64,000 nt of DNA from Methanomassiliicoccales archaeon (GCA_013415865.1 CP058896.1:517957-581956), one strand, 5' to 3'. Shown: positions 8,351 through 17,503, numbered from the stretch's first letter. Notes: generated from the letters alone by a model not told the origin. Numbers and translations: made by a program.

Positions 8351-8366
8351 TTGCACGGTTGTGCAA
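8351..8366. promoter_or_regulatory. Palindromic operator candidate TTGCACGGTTGTGCAA
   Basis: A perfect inverted repeat (TTGCAC, GGTT, GTGCAA) lies between the leftward TATA element (8371-8380) and the tusA start, over the expected transcription start. It probably binds a repressor, the best candidate being the divergently encoded HTH protein. Confidence 0.55.
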
Positions 8367-8370
8367 CAAC

Positions 8371-8396
8371 TTTATATAACTGCTAATTATATAAGG
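8371..8396. promoter_or_regulatory. Back-to-back TATA elements of the tusA operon and its regulator
   Basis: TTATATAAAG on the reverse strand (8371-8380) serves tusA. AATTATATAAGG on the forward strand (about 8385-8396) lies about 28 bases before the regulator ATG at 8421. The two promoters are nearly adjacent, so one bound protein could affect both. Confidence 0.5.
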
Positions 8397-8420
8397 GTTT
8401 CGGATAGGTGGACCCGTAAT

Positions 8421-8777
8421 ATGGCCTTCGACAAGATGGTGACCAAGGTTGGCTCATGCCAGGACCTTGTGCAATGCGCCTATTCGCTCAACGAGTTCGA
8501 GGTCCAGGTATATAACAGACTTTTAGAACTAGGGCCAATGAGAGCCGATGACCTGGCGGACCGTATGGGCAAGGACCGTAGCACGGTCTATAGGGCCTTG
8601 CAGAAAATGATGAGCTGTGGGATCTGCTTCAGAGAGACGAAGAGCATTGAGAGGGGAGGATATTATCATGTATATCGGGCCATCGGTAAAGAGGAGCTCA
8701 AGGTGAAGCTGCGCGCGTGTGTCGAGAACTGGTACAGCAGCATGCAACAGATCCTCGAGAGGTTTGACCTTGAATGA
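8421..8777 (+). CDS. TrmB-like winged-helix regulator, likely controls the sulfur-relay operon
   Basis: A 118-residue protein with a central winged helix: LNEFEVQVYNRLLELGPMRA, then DDLADRMGKDRSTVYRALQ (recognition helix), then a wing with GGYYHVYRA. The C-terminal helix WYSSMQQILERF may dimerise. Cysteines near residues 13 and 19 (GSCQDLVQCAYS), plus others by the DNA-binding domain, could sense thiol or persulfide state, though this is inference. An upstream in-frame ATG-like start (8361) would run through the promoter palindrome, so the ATG at 8421, with an AGGTGG site and a TATA about 28 bases upstream, is chosen. Confidence 0.75.
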   Translation: MAFDKMVTKVGSCQDLVQCAYSLNEFEVQVYNRLLELGPMRADDLADRMGKDRSTVYRALQKMMSCGICFRETKSIERGGYYHVYRAIGKEELKVKLRACVENWYSSMQQILERFDLE

Positions 8778-8852
8778 CAGGGATCGTGGCGGATGCCTCG
8801 TTCATGATTCCGAAGATGTAAAATAGCCAGGTCGGGATTCTGGTCTGAGAGC

Positions 8853-9782
8853 ATGAGCTTCAAGGGTATGGACATCGTCTCCATCAGGGACCTGAGCTGC
8901 GAGCAGATCGAGGAGATCATGGACCTGTCAGAAAAAATGATCCCCTATGCCAAGGGAGAAAAGATGACAAAGGCCCTTGACGGCAAGATCCTTTCATGCC
9001 TATTCTTTGAACCGTCCACAAGGACAAGGATGTCGTTCGAGACCGCGATAAACCGCCTTGGAGGGAGGTCCCTTGACATGGGGACCCCTTCGATGACCTC
9101 TTTGGCCAAGGGCGAGACCCTTGCGGACACAATACGGATGCTAGAATCGTATTCGGATGTCATCGTGCTCCGTCATCCGCACGAAGGGGCCGCAAGATTG
9201 GCGGCAAGATTCTCCCAGAAGCCCGTGATCAATGCGGGGGATGGGGCCGGGCAACACCCTACGCAGACCCTTCTGGACCTTTTCACCATCAAGAAGAACA
9301 AAGGGAAGATGGACGGGCTGAAGGTCGCAATGGTCGGCGACCTGAAGTATGGCAGGACAGTGCACTCTCTCGCTGAAGCTCTGACGATGTTCGGAGCGGA
9401 ATTGAACTTCATAGCCCCGCCCACGCTCCAGATGCCCAAGGACACCATCAAACAGATCGAGAAGATGGGCGGGAAGCCTAAGATGAGGAACAAGCTCGAA
9501 GAGGTCATGAGCGAGATCGATGTGCTTTATGTCACCAGGATACAGAAGGAGAGATTCCCTGACCTGGCAGAGTATCAGAAGGTGGCTGGCACTTACCGTG
9601 TCGACCTGGATAGTTTGAGAGAGGCAAAGAGCAACATGATCATCATGCATCCGCTGCCCCGCATCGACGAGATCTCGCCTGAAGTGGACCAGACCTGTCA
9701 TGCCAAGTATTTCGATCAGGCGTTCAATGGAGTGCCGGTCAGGATGGCGCTACTGACGCTCGTTCTAGGAGGTGAGCTCTGA
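8853..9782 (+). CDS. pyrB: Aspartate carbamoyltransferase, catalytic subunit
   Basis: A 309-residue ATCase catalytic chain that joins carbamoyl phosphate and L-aspartate in pyrimidine synthesis. The carbamoyl-phosphate motif [14 protein letters not shown] and the HPLPRIDEI loop that binds both substrates are intact, as is [12 protein letters not shown]. Its stop overlaps the start of pyrI (TGATG), so the two subunits are translationally coupled and should form the regulated dodecamer. Confidence 0.97.
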   Translation: MSFKGMDIVSIRDLSCEQIEEIMDLSEKMIPYAKGEKMTKALDGKILSCLFFEPSTRTRMSFETAINRLGGRSLDMGTPSMTSLAKGETLADTIRMLESYSDVIVLRHPHEGAARLAARFSQKPVINAGDGAGQHPTQTLLDLFTIKKNKGKMDGLKVAMVGDLKYGRTVHSLAEALTMFGAELNFIAPPTLQMPKDTIKQIEKMGGKPKMRNKLEEVMSEIDVLYVTRIQKERFPDLAEYQKVAGTYRVDLDSLREAKSNMIIMHPLPRIDEISPEVDQTCHAKYFDQAFNGVPVRMALLTLVLGGEL

Positions 9783-10240
9783 TGAAAGAGTTCAAGGTGA
9801 CCCCCATCAGGAATGGGACGGTCATAGATCACATCGAGTGCGGAATGGCGTTGAAGGTATTGAGGATCATTGGTATGGACGGGGGGAATGTCCAGAGCCC
9901 TGTGAGCATATTGATGCACGTCCCGTCGAAGAAGACGGGGTGGAAGGACGTCGTGAAGGTTGAGGACCGGGAGCTTGACCCGAAGGAGGTTGACAAGATC
10001 GCCCTCATCGCACCAGAGGCGACGATAAACATCATAAGGGACTTCAATGTGGCCGAGAAACATGACGTCAGGCTACCTGCGAAGGTTTTGGGCAAGGCCC
10101 GTTGCAGCAACCCGAACTGCATCACGAACCAGAAGGAGCCCGTCGAGCCAGAGTTCAATGTGGAGGGAAAGAACCCTCCGGTCCTACGTTGCGTCTATTG
10201 CGACAGGGTCCTGGAGAACATCGCGGACAACCTGATCTGA
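9782..10240 (+). CDS. pyrI: Aspartate carbamoyltransferase, regulatory subunit
   Basis: A 152-residue regulatory chain. The N-terminal nucleotide-binding domain includes the NGTVIDHI start and [10 protein letters not shown]. The C-terminal zinc domain has the four expected cysteines in CSNPNC and CVYCDR. It confers allosteric control by nucleotides on PyrB. It begins on the last base of the pyrB stop. Confidence 0.96.
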   Translation: MKEFKVTPIRNGTVIDHIECGMALKVLRIIGMDGGNVQSPVSILMHVPSKKTGWKDVVKVEDRELDPKEVDKIALIAPEATINIIRDFNVAEKHDVRLPAKVLGKARCSNPNCITNQKEPVEPEFNVEGKNPPVLRCVYCDRVLENIADNLI

Positions 10241-10242
10241 GC

Positions 10243-10650
10243 TCATCTTAGCCAGACCAGCTCTTCCTTGGTCTTCGCGACGACCTTCTGAAGCCGTGAA
10301 AGTATCTCCTCGTCGTTCACTGTCCTTTCCGCCGTGAGCGCTATCATCAGGCTGGAGCTCAGCTCATGGACGAATATCTTCTTTGTCTTATAGACGCCGA
10401 TGACATGCTCGAGCTTCTCCTTCTTCGCATCGGCCCTTGTGGACTCGGCGGATGTGAAGATGACCGATATCATCGCCGAGAACATCTCGGGCCTTGAAGG
10501 GAGCTTTGAGGCATCCCCTGTTATCATCAGACCGCTCTTGGATACGACGGAGACGCTCTCGATGTTCGGATCGTTCCCGAACTCGGCCTTCAGTATCTCA
10601 TCTATGACGTTCTCGACCGACTTTGAAGATTGAATCTCGTCCCCCTCCAT
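10243..10650 (-). CDS. Roadblock/LC7 domain protein
   Basis: About 135 residues with the roadblock pattern: an N-terminal helix (VENVIDEILKAEF), strand ESVSVVSKSGLMITGD, long helix FSAMISVIFTSAESTRADA, strand HVIGVYKTKKIFVHEL, and a closing helix. Such proteins dimerise and often work with small Ras-like (MglA-type) GTPases. No GTPase gene is adjacent. ATG 10650 is chosen over the TTG at 10653. It is convergent with pyrI. Confidence 0.8.
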   Translation of the reverse strand: MEGDEIQSSKSVENVIDEILKAEFGNDPNIESVSVVSKSGLMITGDASKLPSRPEMFSAMISVIFTSAESTRADAKKEKLEHVIGVYKTKKIFVHELSSSLMIALTAERTVNDEEILSRLQKVVAKTKEELVWLR

Positions 10651-10698
10651 CAATAGCTTGTTCTGATTGTTCGCGAACGGAGCGATATCCTAGTACCA

Positions 10699-10709
10699 AT
10701 TTTATATTC
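10699..10709 (+). promoter_or_regulatory. TATA-like element upstream of the P-loop kinase gene
   Basis: TTTTATATTCT lies about 70-80 bases before the chosen ATG at 10777, implying a leader of roughly 45-50 bases. Confidence 0.35.
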
Positions 10710-10776
10710 TTTTCTCAATCCACCACGATTGTGAAAAGGTCCCGGGATGGTCCCGGACCTGAATGGAAGTGAAAAG

Positions 10777-11307
10777 ATGAGCGTCCTGGTCATATCAGGC
10801 ATGCCCGGTGCTGGAAAGGAGGAGTTCGCGCAGGTGGCGATGTCGGTCGGTTACCAAGTGGTCCGCATGGGAGATGTTGTCAGGGCCGAAGCGGCCAGGC
10901 AGGGCATCGCATTCAACGACCAAGGTGTCGGGGGATTCGCCAACGAAGAGAGAAAGAGACATGGATATGACATCTGGGCGAAGAGGGCGGTCGAACATGT
11001 CAAGCAGGAAAGGACCGTCATAGACGGGAGCAGGGGCCTGATGGAGCTTGAGGTCTTCAAGAAGGAGCTGAAAGATGTAAGGTTGATAGCCATCCATACC
11101 TGTCCCATAAAAAGGTTCCACAGGCTGAAGGCAAGGGGACGAGAGGACGCCCCGTCCACATATGAGGATTTCAAGGCCCGTGACGAGAGGGAGCTGGGCT
11201 GGGGCATTGGTTCCCTGATCGCCATGGCCGACATAATGATCGTGAACGAGGGTACGTTAGAAGAGTTCAAATCCTATTGCCTCAGATTGTTGAGAGAGTT
11301 GGACTGA
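10777..11307 (+). CDS. UPF0200-type P-loop nucleotide kinase-like protein
   Basis: A 176-residue protein with a Walker A loop near the N-terminus (SGMPGAGK), then YQVVRMGDVVRAEA as in nucleotide kinases, an IDGSRGLMELEVF segment (NMP-binding/Walker B region) and a lid with RLKARGREDAPSTYEDF. It resembles archaeal UPF0200 and dephospho-CoA/adenylate kinases; the substrate is unknown. An ATG at 10747 would add ten unconserved residues, while the ATG at 10777 has GGAAGTGA upstream and puts the first beta strand at the start. It heads an operon with two small proteins (1-base gap, then overlap). Confidence 0.78.
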   Translation: MSVLVISGMPGAGKEEFAQVAMSVGYQVVRMGDVVRAEAARQGIAFNDQGVGGFANEERKRHGYDIWAKRAVEHVKQERTVIDGSRGLMELEVFKKELKDVRLIAIHTCPIKRFHRLKARGREDAPSTYEDFKARDERELGWGIGSLIAMADIMIVNEGTLEEFKSYCLRLLRELD

Positions 11308-11308
11308 G

Positions 11309-11599
11309 ATGAGGTTCAAGGTCGTAAGGATATGCAACTCGGAAGCGAACACCTGCATTCCCTTGGATGACGTCAGGTTCGACCTGGATGCTACGGCCAT
11401 AAAATTGAAGGAACAAGGGTTCGATGTCGGACAAAAGGGCCTGATGCTCGTAGCGCGGAAGGATGGTGTGGAGTACACGATATACCGGACCGGTAAACTG
11501 TTGATCCACCCCATGGAGAAAGAGAAGGCCAAGGCGGCAGCCGATGAGTTCTACCCTTTATGTGTCAAGATGCCCCTCGAGGAGCGGGGTCTCATATGA
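11309..11599 (+). CDS. Small protein, possible TBP-fold half repeat (paralogue A)
   Basis: A 96-residue protein with no recognised name. It shares a pattern with the next gene: FKVVRIC at the start, then DLDATAIKLKEQGFDV, LMLVARKDGVEYTIY, TGKLLIHPM and a C-terminal amphipathic helix. The strand-turn-strand with T-G-K-L-L-I followed by a helix resembles one half of a TATA-binding-protein (helix-grip) domain. This is pattern resemblance only, and DNA binding is not shown. It starts one base after the kinase-like gene stop, so it is co-transcribed with it. Confidence 0.7.
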   Translation: MRFKVVRICNSEANTCIPLDDVRFDLDATAIKLKEQGFDVGQKGLMLVARKDGVEYTIYRTGKLLIHPMEKEKAKAAADEFYPLCVKMPLEERGLI

Positions 11600-11880
11600 C
11601 GACAAGGTTCAGAATTATAAGGGTGTGCAAGGGCGAATCGATGTCCGCGATACCTCAGGATGTCGCCAGATATGACCTTGAGGCCTCGGCCATCGCTCTA
11701 AAGGAGAGAGGGTACGAGGTCGATGATAAAGAGGTGATGCTCCTGGCAAAGAAGGACGGCATCGAGGTGACGGTCTACATGAACGGCCGGCTGATGATCT
11801 CTCCGATGAAGGATAGGGAGATGGCCAAGAACTTGGCCGAGAACTTATATTCCATCCTTGTGATGGAAAGGGAAGAGTGA
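11596..11880 (+). CDS. Small protein, possible TBP-fold half repeat (paralogue B)
   Basis: A 94-residue paralogue of the preceding gene, overlapping its stop (ATGA). It has the same layout: FRIIRVCKGE, RYDLEASAIALKERGYEV, MLLAKKDGIEVTVYMNG, RLMISPM and a final helix AKNLAENLYSILV. The longer in-frame extension back to 11560 lies inside paralogue A in another frame and is rejected. The tandem copies could pair to mimic a two-lobed fold. Function unknown. Confidence 0.72.
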   Translation: MTTRFRIIRVCKGESMSAIPQDVARYDLEASAIALKERGYEVDDKEVMLLAKKDGIEVTVYMNGRLMISPMKDREMAKNLAENLYSILVMEREE

Positions 11881-11942
11881 TAGAGGAGAAGATCGCAACG
11901 ATATCTGGCCATTTTATATATAATGTAATTTTAATAAAAATA

Positions 11943-11952
11943 ATATATTTAT
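11943..11952 (+). promoter_or_regulatory. TATA element of the giant surface-protein gene
   Basis: TATATTTATA sits about 30 bases before the ATG at 11982 in a very AT-rich gap, which suggests a leaderless or nearly leaderless transcript. Confidence 0.5.
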
Positions 11953-11981
11953 AATCAAGAAATCGATAACATGGCACCGCT

Positions 11982-14900
11982 ATGAGGATGGGAAGTAGTG
12001 GTGAGGTGAGAATATTCTTAGTAGTAGCTTTAGCTCTTTTGCTGGCCGCACCGGTCCTCATCTCCTCCAGTATGATCGCTGGAAGAGATGTTGAGGTGAC
12101 GGCCATGCCTGATGGGAAGAGCACTGGTACCTATGACCCGTTGACATCCCTTTTTGAGAATTTTACAAAGAGCCAGATAGTAGATGCAAAGCCAAGGAAG
12201 GTCGTCACAGGGTTCTTGAACCAGGACCTTCGAAAGGATCTGGCCGTCATCTACTTCGAAAGAACAGGGGTCGACATCTATTATCAATCGCAGGATGGGA
12301 CCTACCCGGCAGAGCCCTCCAAGAAGATTGTCACCTCGACCGTGCCGACCGCACTTGACATCGGGGACATGAACAATGATGGCCTGACCGACGTGGTCAT
12401 CGGCTATCCGTCCTCCCCGGGAAAGGTAGAGTTCTTTTATCAGAGGGCAGATGCTAGCTCGTTCACGACGAGCGGATATTTCTCGACGTCGAGGGTCCCG
12501 ATCGACCTGGTCACTAATGACTTCGACGGGGATGGATACACTGATGTCGCGATCGTATCTGCGAATTCGACAACGACCTGGGCCAGGTTGTATATCCACA
12601 AGAATTCCACCTCATTCAATGTCGTGACGATGACCCTTTACTCGATGACCCGTCCTGCCCAGGTTGTAAAAGGCGATTATGATCTGGACGGCAAGATGGA
12701 CCTTGCGATCGTAGACCGGGGGGCCAATCTTGTCCAGGTATATCGTAACACCTTCCTGGGGGCGGATGATGACACCCCGTGGTCACCATCGGCCAATCTG
12801 ACCCTTTCCCAGAACCTCATCTCCTCGCCGGTCTCGATAGATTTCATCAATGGGGAAGGGACAGGGGACACAATATTGGCGATCGCATGCAGTGGGAACA
12901 ATCAGGTCCGCATGTTCAAGCAGAACGGGGGGGGCTTCCAACTATGGAAATACATCGCCACAGAACCTGGCCTGGCCTATGCCAAGGGCATCTTCATCAA
13001 TAACGACGGCCTGGAGGATATGGCCCTCGTCTACGACACCTCATATAAGCTCGCATATTACATCACGCCCACAGGAACCTCGAACTATGGGTCTCCGAGC
13101 GGCACATTCCCGGTCCAGAACGGGCCGAGACAGCTCTTGGCCGCTGACCTGGACCTTGATGGGGATGAGGACCTGTTGATCGTTCAGAACAGAAGTGCTG
13201 CCAATGGTGTCCTGACCGTCTCATATTCGGTCAACGCTGTCCTCGCGAGCTCCAACGACCTGCTCTGGGGGGTCACCGACCAGAGGTCCATCTTCATCGG
13301 CAACCTCACCGGATCATCTCAGGCGGTCGGTGTATTGGACAGGGGCAACGGGAGGTTGTACATCTATGACTCGGGGGCCTGGCATAGTATAAGCGTTCCC
13401 AATACCTCTGACAGGGCCGTCGCATTATCCCTCTATTCCAATGCCATGAGCGATGTGGTCGTCAGCGACCCGGTGAACAACAAGGTCTACATCCTGCAGA
13501 GCGGGAGCGGGATCTACTCCACATCATACATCATGATCACTTTGGATGTGCCCTCTCCGTTGACCGGGCCGCTCGGTCTGGATGCCATCGATGAGAACTC
13601 AGATGGGCTCACAGACCTGGTGGTCGCCTGCTCGAACGGTATCGTCATCTTCTATCGGTCAGCATCGGGCCAGGGATTTTCGTCGTCGGACAATTACGTC
13701 TTCGTCAACGGTCAATATGTGGGGCAATGGGCCATAGCGGGGGATTTCAACAAGGGGGTCGATGGCGCAGGTCTGCCCGACCTGGCGGTCGTGAACATGA
13801 CCAGCAACCGTATCGAGGTCTATTTCCAACAGCCGTCCGGGCCAAGATATTCTGCCGACATCGGGAAGATGACCACCTTGGCCATACCCTCCGGTACGGT
13901 CGTCTGGGCCGATTCATGCGATGTGGACCGTAACGGTCTATTGGATATTGTGATCGGCACCAGCAGTGGAGACCTTGTGGCATACCGCCAGTACGCGACG
14001 GGGCTGGATTACTCATATCTGGTGTCATATGCCAGCCCACATGGGTTCCAGACGGCCGCCGTCGGTGATTATGACGATGATGGATGGGATGAGCTGGCCA
14101 TAGTAGGCTCGAAGGTAGGGTCCGTCTCCTTGGTCCAATTCTCATCCTCAACCTTCAAATTAGATTATGTCCAGACAGGGGGCGCAGGGCCGAATGTCGT
14201 GGCCCTCGGGGACATCGATGGGGACAAGAGGGTCGATATTGCATTGGGATCCCCAGGATCTGGTTCGATCTCGATATGGTACCAAAGGAACCTCCCGCCT
14301 CATGCCAGCTGGTCCTTGGTCGGAGGGGCGATAACAGAAGGTATCGCGGTGACCCTGGACGCCTCATCCTCCTGGGACAGCTTCTCTGACAACGGCAGCT
14401 TGATGTTCTATTGGAAATGGCGCACATCGGGCGGACCTTGGAACAACATACCATCCACGCCCAGCTCTCCTACAGTGCAGTACGCATTCCCTTCGGAAGG
14501 GGCCTATGAGGTCAATATGACGGTCATTGACAGGAGCGGGGCGTCGTCCTGGCAGATCAAGGAGCTGACCGTCGTGGACGGGACGCCGACGGCCAACTTC
14601 ACCTGGTCAGGTAGCCTGGTCGAGGGTTCTGTCATCACTTTCCAGAGCACATCGACCTCGCCTGTGGACCAGATAGTGAAATTCACCTGGGACTTCGGGG
14701 ACGGGTCGGCCGTGACGATATCTACCGCCAATGTGCCAGTGTCCCATCGTTATCTTTGGGACGGAACGTTCTCGGTCACGCTGTCCGTCGAGGATGTGGA
14801 TGGGGACGCGCATTCCATGACCAAGCAGTTAACGGTCGCGGACTCCGGCCCAGTGTTCACCGTCTCGTATTCACCGACGGGCGTGACCGAGGGCGACACT

Positions 14901-16715
14901 GTCAGCTTCACGGCCACTGTGACATCTCCAGACACTGTCGTGAGATATCTGTGGTCCGTACAGAACGACACCGTCACGATCGATGGGATGGGCAGTTCCA
15001 TCTCTCACAGGTTCATAAGAGATGGCTGGTACTGGGTGAACCTGACGGTGTTCGAGAACGACGCCGACCAAAATACCGTCAGCCTGCAGGTCATAGTCTC
15101 TGACACCTTGCCATCGGTCAGTTTCACCATGTCAAAGAGCGTGGTCGATGAGGGCGAGTTCATCACATTCCTCGACACCTCCTACGCATATGACGGCATA
15201 GCATCTAGGTACTGGACCTTTGGGGATGGGGGCTTTTCGACCTTACAGAGCCCCACATACAAATACAACGCCCATGGCAATTTCACGATAACGCTCTGGG
15301 TCCGCGATGGGGATGGTGACAATGTCTCGTTCAGCAGGACGGTGAAGGTCAACGATACGAATCCATCAGCTGGCAACATCATCTCGAGCGGCACGACGTT
15401 CAACAAGGGGACCGATGTCACATTCTCGGTCAATGTGACAAAAGGGGCCGAGACCCCCACATACCTATGGAACATTTCGGGCAGCAGCGGCTCGCCTGTG
15501 CTTATCTATACGTCCACCCCATCCTTGTCATATAAATTTACCGTCCCTGGCACTTTCTTTATTGTTCTGACCATCTCCGATTCTGATTTCTCACTTCAAA
15601 GGTCGATATCGATAACCATAGTGGACCAGCCCCCGGTACCGAAAGTGGTCGTTGAGAGGGTGGACGTCGACGCCTTCAAGGTGACGGTGTCCGCCAACAC
15701 GACCCAGGATATAGATGACGACATTGATGGCCTCGAGTTCAGATGGAATTTCGGGGATGGGAGCCCGTGGACCCCCTGGTCCAGCGACAACCGTTATTAC
15801 ACCTGGACCTATGCCAGGGCCGGTATCTACACCATCATATTGCAGGTAAAGGACCCATCGAGCACAAGGCAGACGGAGATCGTGGTGACCCTTGACAAAT
15901 GGCCCCCTGAGATCATCCTCCGGGACAGCCGTGAAGAGGCCTATGTGGGTGATGCTGTCAGGATAGATGTTAACGTCGTCGATGACATCGATTTCGAGGT
16001 ATTCCTCTTCTACTCCTATGATGGGAAGAACTGGTCAATGGTCCAGATGGCCCCGACCGACGGAGCTGGTAATTTCTCCGCACAGATCCCTCCGATGAAA
16101 AAGGAGGGCACGATGTTCTATCGGATAGTGGCGACCGACATCAACAACAACACAAAAGAGATAGGTCCTTTTGAGATCAAAGTGGTGGAGGAGCCCAGCT
16201 ATTTCCTTCTATATCTGGCACTGTCGATAATAGCGACCGTATTGGCGTTCTTTGCCATATGGCTGGTGAGGACCAGGCCGGTGGTGGACGAGGTGTTCGT
16301 CATCTATCACGATGGCAGCCTCATAGCGCATCAGGCAAGAAGGATGAAGCCTGGGATGGACGACCAGATCCTAGGGAGCATGTTCGTCGCCCTTCAAGGG
16401 TTCGTCAAAGATTCGTTCAAGGACGAGGCCTCTCCCATGCTCAAGCGCATGGACTTCGGCGACAGGACGATAATGGTCGAGAAGGGCGACTTCATCTATG
16501 TGGCGGTCGTGCTCAATGGAAAGAGGACGAGCAGCATCCCGCCTCGCTTGCAGAAGGTCATCGAGGCCATTGACGAGCGTTATGGCATCGACCTCATCGC
16601 ATGGGACGGCGACCTGGAAAAGCTCAGGGGCATCAGGGACATTACCGCTCCTTTGTTCAAGAGGAACCCGTTCCTTGACATGGCCGGAAGGAGGAGAGGA
16701 AAAAAGTCCGGATGA
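11982..16715 (+). CDS. Giant FG-GAP/PKD surface protein with one membrane span and cytoplasmic tail
   Basis: A 1,577-residue membrane protein. Residues 1-35 form a signal peptide (IFLVVALALLLAAPVLI core). About 60-770 hold FG-GAP/VCBS-type propeller repeats with Ca-binding loops such as DFDGDGYTDVAIV, DYDLDGKMDLAIV and DLDLDGDEDLLIV. About 780-1,290 hold PKD-like domains (WDFGDGS, WTFGDGG, WNFGDGS). Near 1,405-1,428 is one transmembrane helix, LALSIIATVLAFFAIWLV. The last 145 residues are cytoplasmic and look like a longin/roadblock-type fold (VDEVFVIYHDGSLIAH, then VEKGDFIYVAVVLNG). It may link extracellular binding to an internal GTPase or signalling partner, which is inference. Confidence 0.85.
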   Translation: MRMGSSGEVRIFLVVALALLLAAPVLISSSMIAGRDVEVTAMPDGKSTGTYDPLTSLFENFTKSQIVDAKPRKVVTGFLNQDLRKDLAVIYFERTGVDIYYQSQDGTYPAEPSKKIVTSTVPTALDIGDMNNDGLTDVVIGYPSSPGKVEFFYQRADASSFTTSGYFSTSRVPIDLVTNDFDGDGYTDVAIVSANSTTTWARLYIHKNSTSFNVVTMTLYSMTRPAQVVKGDYDLDGKMDLAIVDRGANLVQVYRNTFLGADDDTPWSPSANLTLSQNLISSPVSIDFINGEGTGDTILAIACSGNNQVRMFKQNGGGFQLWKYIATEPGLAYAKGIFINNDGLEDMALVYDTSYKLAYYITPTGTSNYGSPSGTFPVQNGPRQLLAADLDLDGDEDLLIVQNRSAANGVLTVSYSVNAVLASSNDLLWGVTDQRSIFIGNLTGSSQAVGVLDRGNGRLYIYDSGAWHSISVPNTSDRAVALSLYSNAMSDVVVSDPVNNKVYILQSGSGIYSTSYIMITLDVPSPLTGPLGLDAIDENSDGLTDLVVACSNGIVIFYRSASGQGFSSSDNYVFVNGQYVGQWAIAGDFNKGVDGAGLPDLAVVNMTSNRIEVYFQQPSGPRYSADIGKMTTLAIPSGTVVWADSCDVDRNGLLDIVIGTSSGDLVAYRQYATGLDYSYLVSYASPHGFQTAAVGDYDDDGWDELAIVGSKVGSVSLVQFSSSTFKLDYVQTGGAGPNVVALGDIDGDKRVDIALGSPGSGSISIWYQRNLPPHASWSLVGGAITEGIAVTLDASSSWDSFSDNGSLMFYWKWRTSGGPWNNIPSTPSSPTVQYAFPSEGAYEVNMTVIDRSGASSWQIKELTVVDGTPTANFTWSGSLVEGSVITFQSTSTSPVDQIVKFTWDFGDGSAVTISTANVPVSHRYLWDGTFSVTLSVEDVDGDAHSMTKQLTVADSGPVFTVSYSPTGVTEGDTVSFTATVTSPDTVVRYLWSVQNDTVTIDGMGSSISHRFIRDGWYWVNLTVFENDADQNTVSLQVIVSDTLPSVSFTMSKSVVDEGEFITFLDTSYAYDGIASRYWTFGDGGFSTLQSPTYKYNAHGNFTITLWVRDGDGDNVSFSRTVKVNDTNPSAGNIISSGTTFNKGTDVTFSVNVTKGAETPTYLWNISGSSGSPVLIYTSTPSLSYKFTVPGTFFIVLTISDSDFSLQRSISITIVDQPPVPKVVVERVDVDAFKVTVSANTTQDIDDDIDGLEFRWNFGDGSPWTPWSSDNRYYTWTYARAGIYTIILQVKDPSSTRQTEIVVTLDKWPPEIILRDSREEAYVGDAVRIDVNVVDDIDFEVFLFYSYDGKNWSMVQMAPTDGAGNFSAQIPPMKKEGTMFYRIVATDINNNTKEIGPFEIKVVEEPSYFLLYLALSIIATVLAFFAIWLVRTRPVVDEVFVIYHDGSLIAHQARRMKPGMDDQILGSMFVALQGFVKDSFKDEASPMLKRMDFGDRTIMVEKGDFIYVAVVLNGKRTSSIPPRLQKVIEAIDERYGIDLIAWDGDLEKLRGIRDITAPLFKRNPFLDMAGRRRGKKSG

Positions 16716-16768
16716 GATTAGACGCCTGACCCATCTGTTTTTTATACTGCCCTTGGAATCCGACAGGC

Positions 16769-17503
16769 ATGACCTCGACAGAGGAGCTCGTGCTGGTGCT
16801 AGGTCTCTGTGGGCTCCTGTCATTCATATCATTTAGATTCGAGCTGCTCACTGCGAGCGGCAGTGTGGCATCGTTCCTGATCGGGAGCCTGATAGGGGTC
16901 CTCGGCTCCATCGGCTGGCTTGCGCTCCTCATTGTCTTTGCCCTTACAGGTTTCATGGTGACAAGGTACAAGTTCGAGGTCAAGAGAAGGAAGGGACTGC
17001 AGGAAGGGACGAAGGGCGAGAGGACATGGAGGAACGTCGTCGCCAACGGCCTGGTACCTCTATTGGTCGCGGTCATCTTCTATCTTTCAGGGGACCAAGG
17101 AAACGAGACCGCTGGCCTCGTATATCTGTGTGCGATAGGGACGGCGGCCTCCGACACCATCGCCAGTGAGATGGGCGTTCTTAGCCCCAGGACGAGGTCT
17201 ATAATCACTTTCAAGAGGGTCGAGGCAGGGACGAACGGCGGTATCTCTCTCTATGGAACCGCATGGGCCTTCCTCGGGGCATGCTTCGCGAGCGCCGTGG
17301 GATGGGCGGTCCTCTTCCCTGGAGAGCTGCCCGACGTAAGGATCATGGTGCCGGCGGTTATGGGGTTCGTAGGCTGCAACATAGACTCGGTCATCGGTGC
17401 TACCCTTGAGAACCGGGGCTATGTGGGGAAGCTCGGAACGAACGTGCTGTCGATGGCGGCGGGGTCTGCCCTAGGGTATATGATCCTCATCCTGGCCTTA
17501 TGA
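16769..17503 (+). CDS. DUF92 (TMEM19/VTE6-like) integral membrane protein
   Basis: A 244-residue protein with six or seven hydrophobic segments. The DUF92 signatures are present: ASGSVASFLIGSLIG, then the basic loop KFEVKRRKGLQEG, GTAASDTIASEMGVLSPR and EAGTNGGISLYGTAW. Plant VTE6 of this family phosphorylates phytyl phosphate using CTP, so a polyprenyl-phosphate kinase role is plausible for an archaeon that makes isoprenoid lipids. The isoprenoid genes lie 1.2 kb downstream. Confidence 0.85.
   Translation: MTSTEELVLVLGLCGLLSFISFRFELLTASGSVASFLIGSLIGVLGSIGWLALLIVFALTGFMVTRYKFEVKRRKGLQEGTKGERTWRNVVANGLVPLLVAVIFYLSGDQGNETAGLVYLCAIGTAASDTIASEMGVLSPRTRSIITFKRVEAGTNGGISLYGTAWAFLGACFASAVGWAVLFPGELPDVRIMVPAVMGFVGCNIDSVIGATLENRGYVGKLGTNVLSMAAGSALGYMILILAL

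Noticed and set aside
12030-12599. Reverse open frame inside the giant surface-protein gene
   Set aside because: An antisense shadow of the FG-GAP repeats; no start signal or protein-like pattern.
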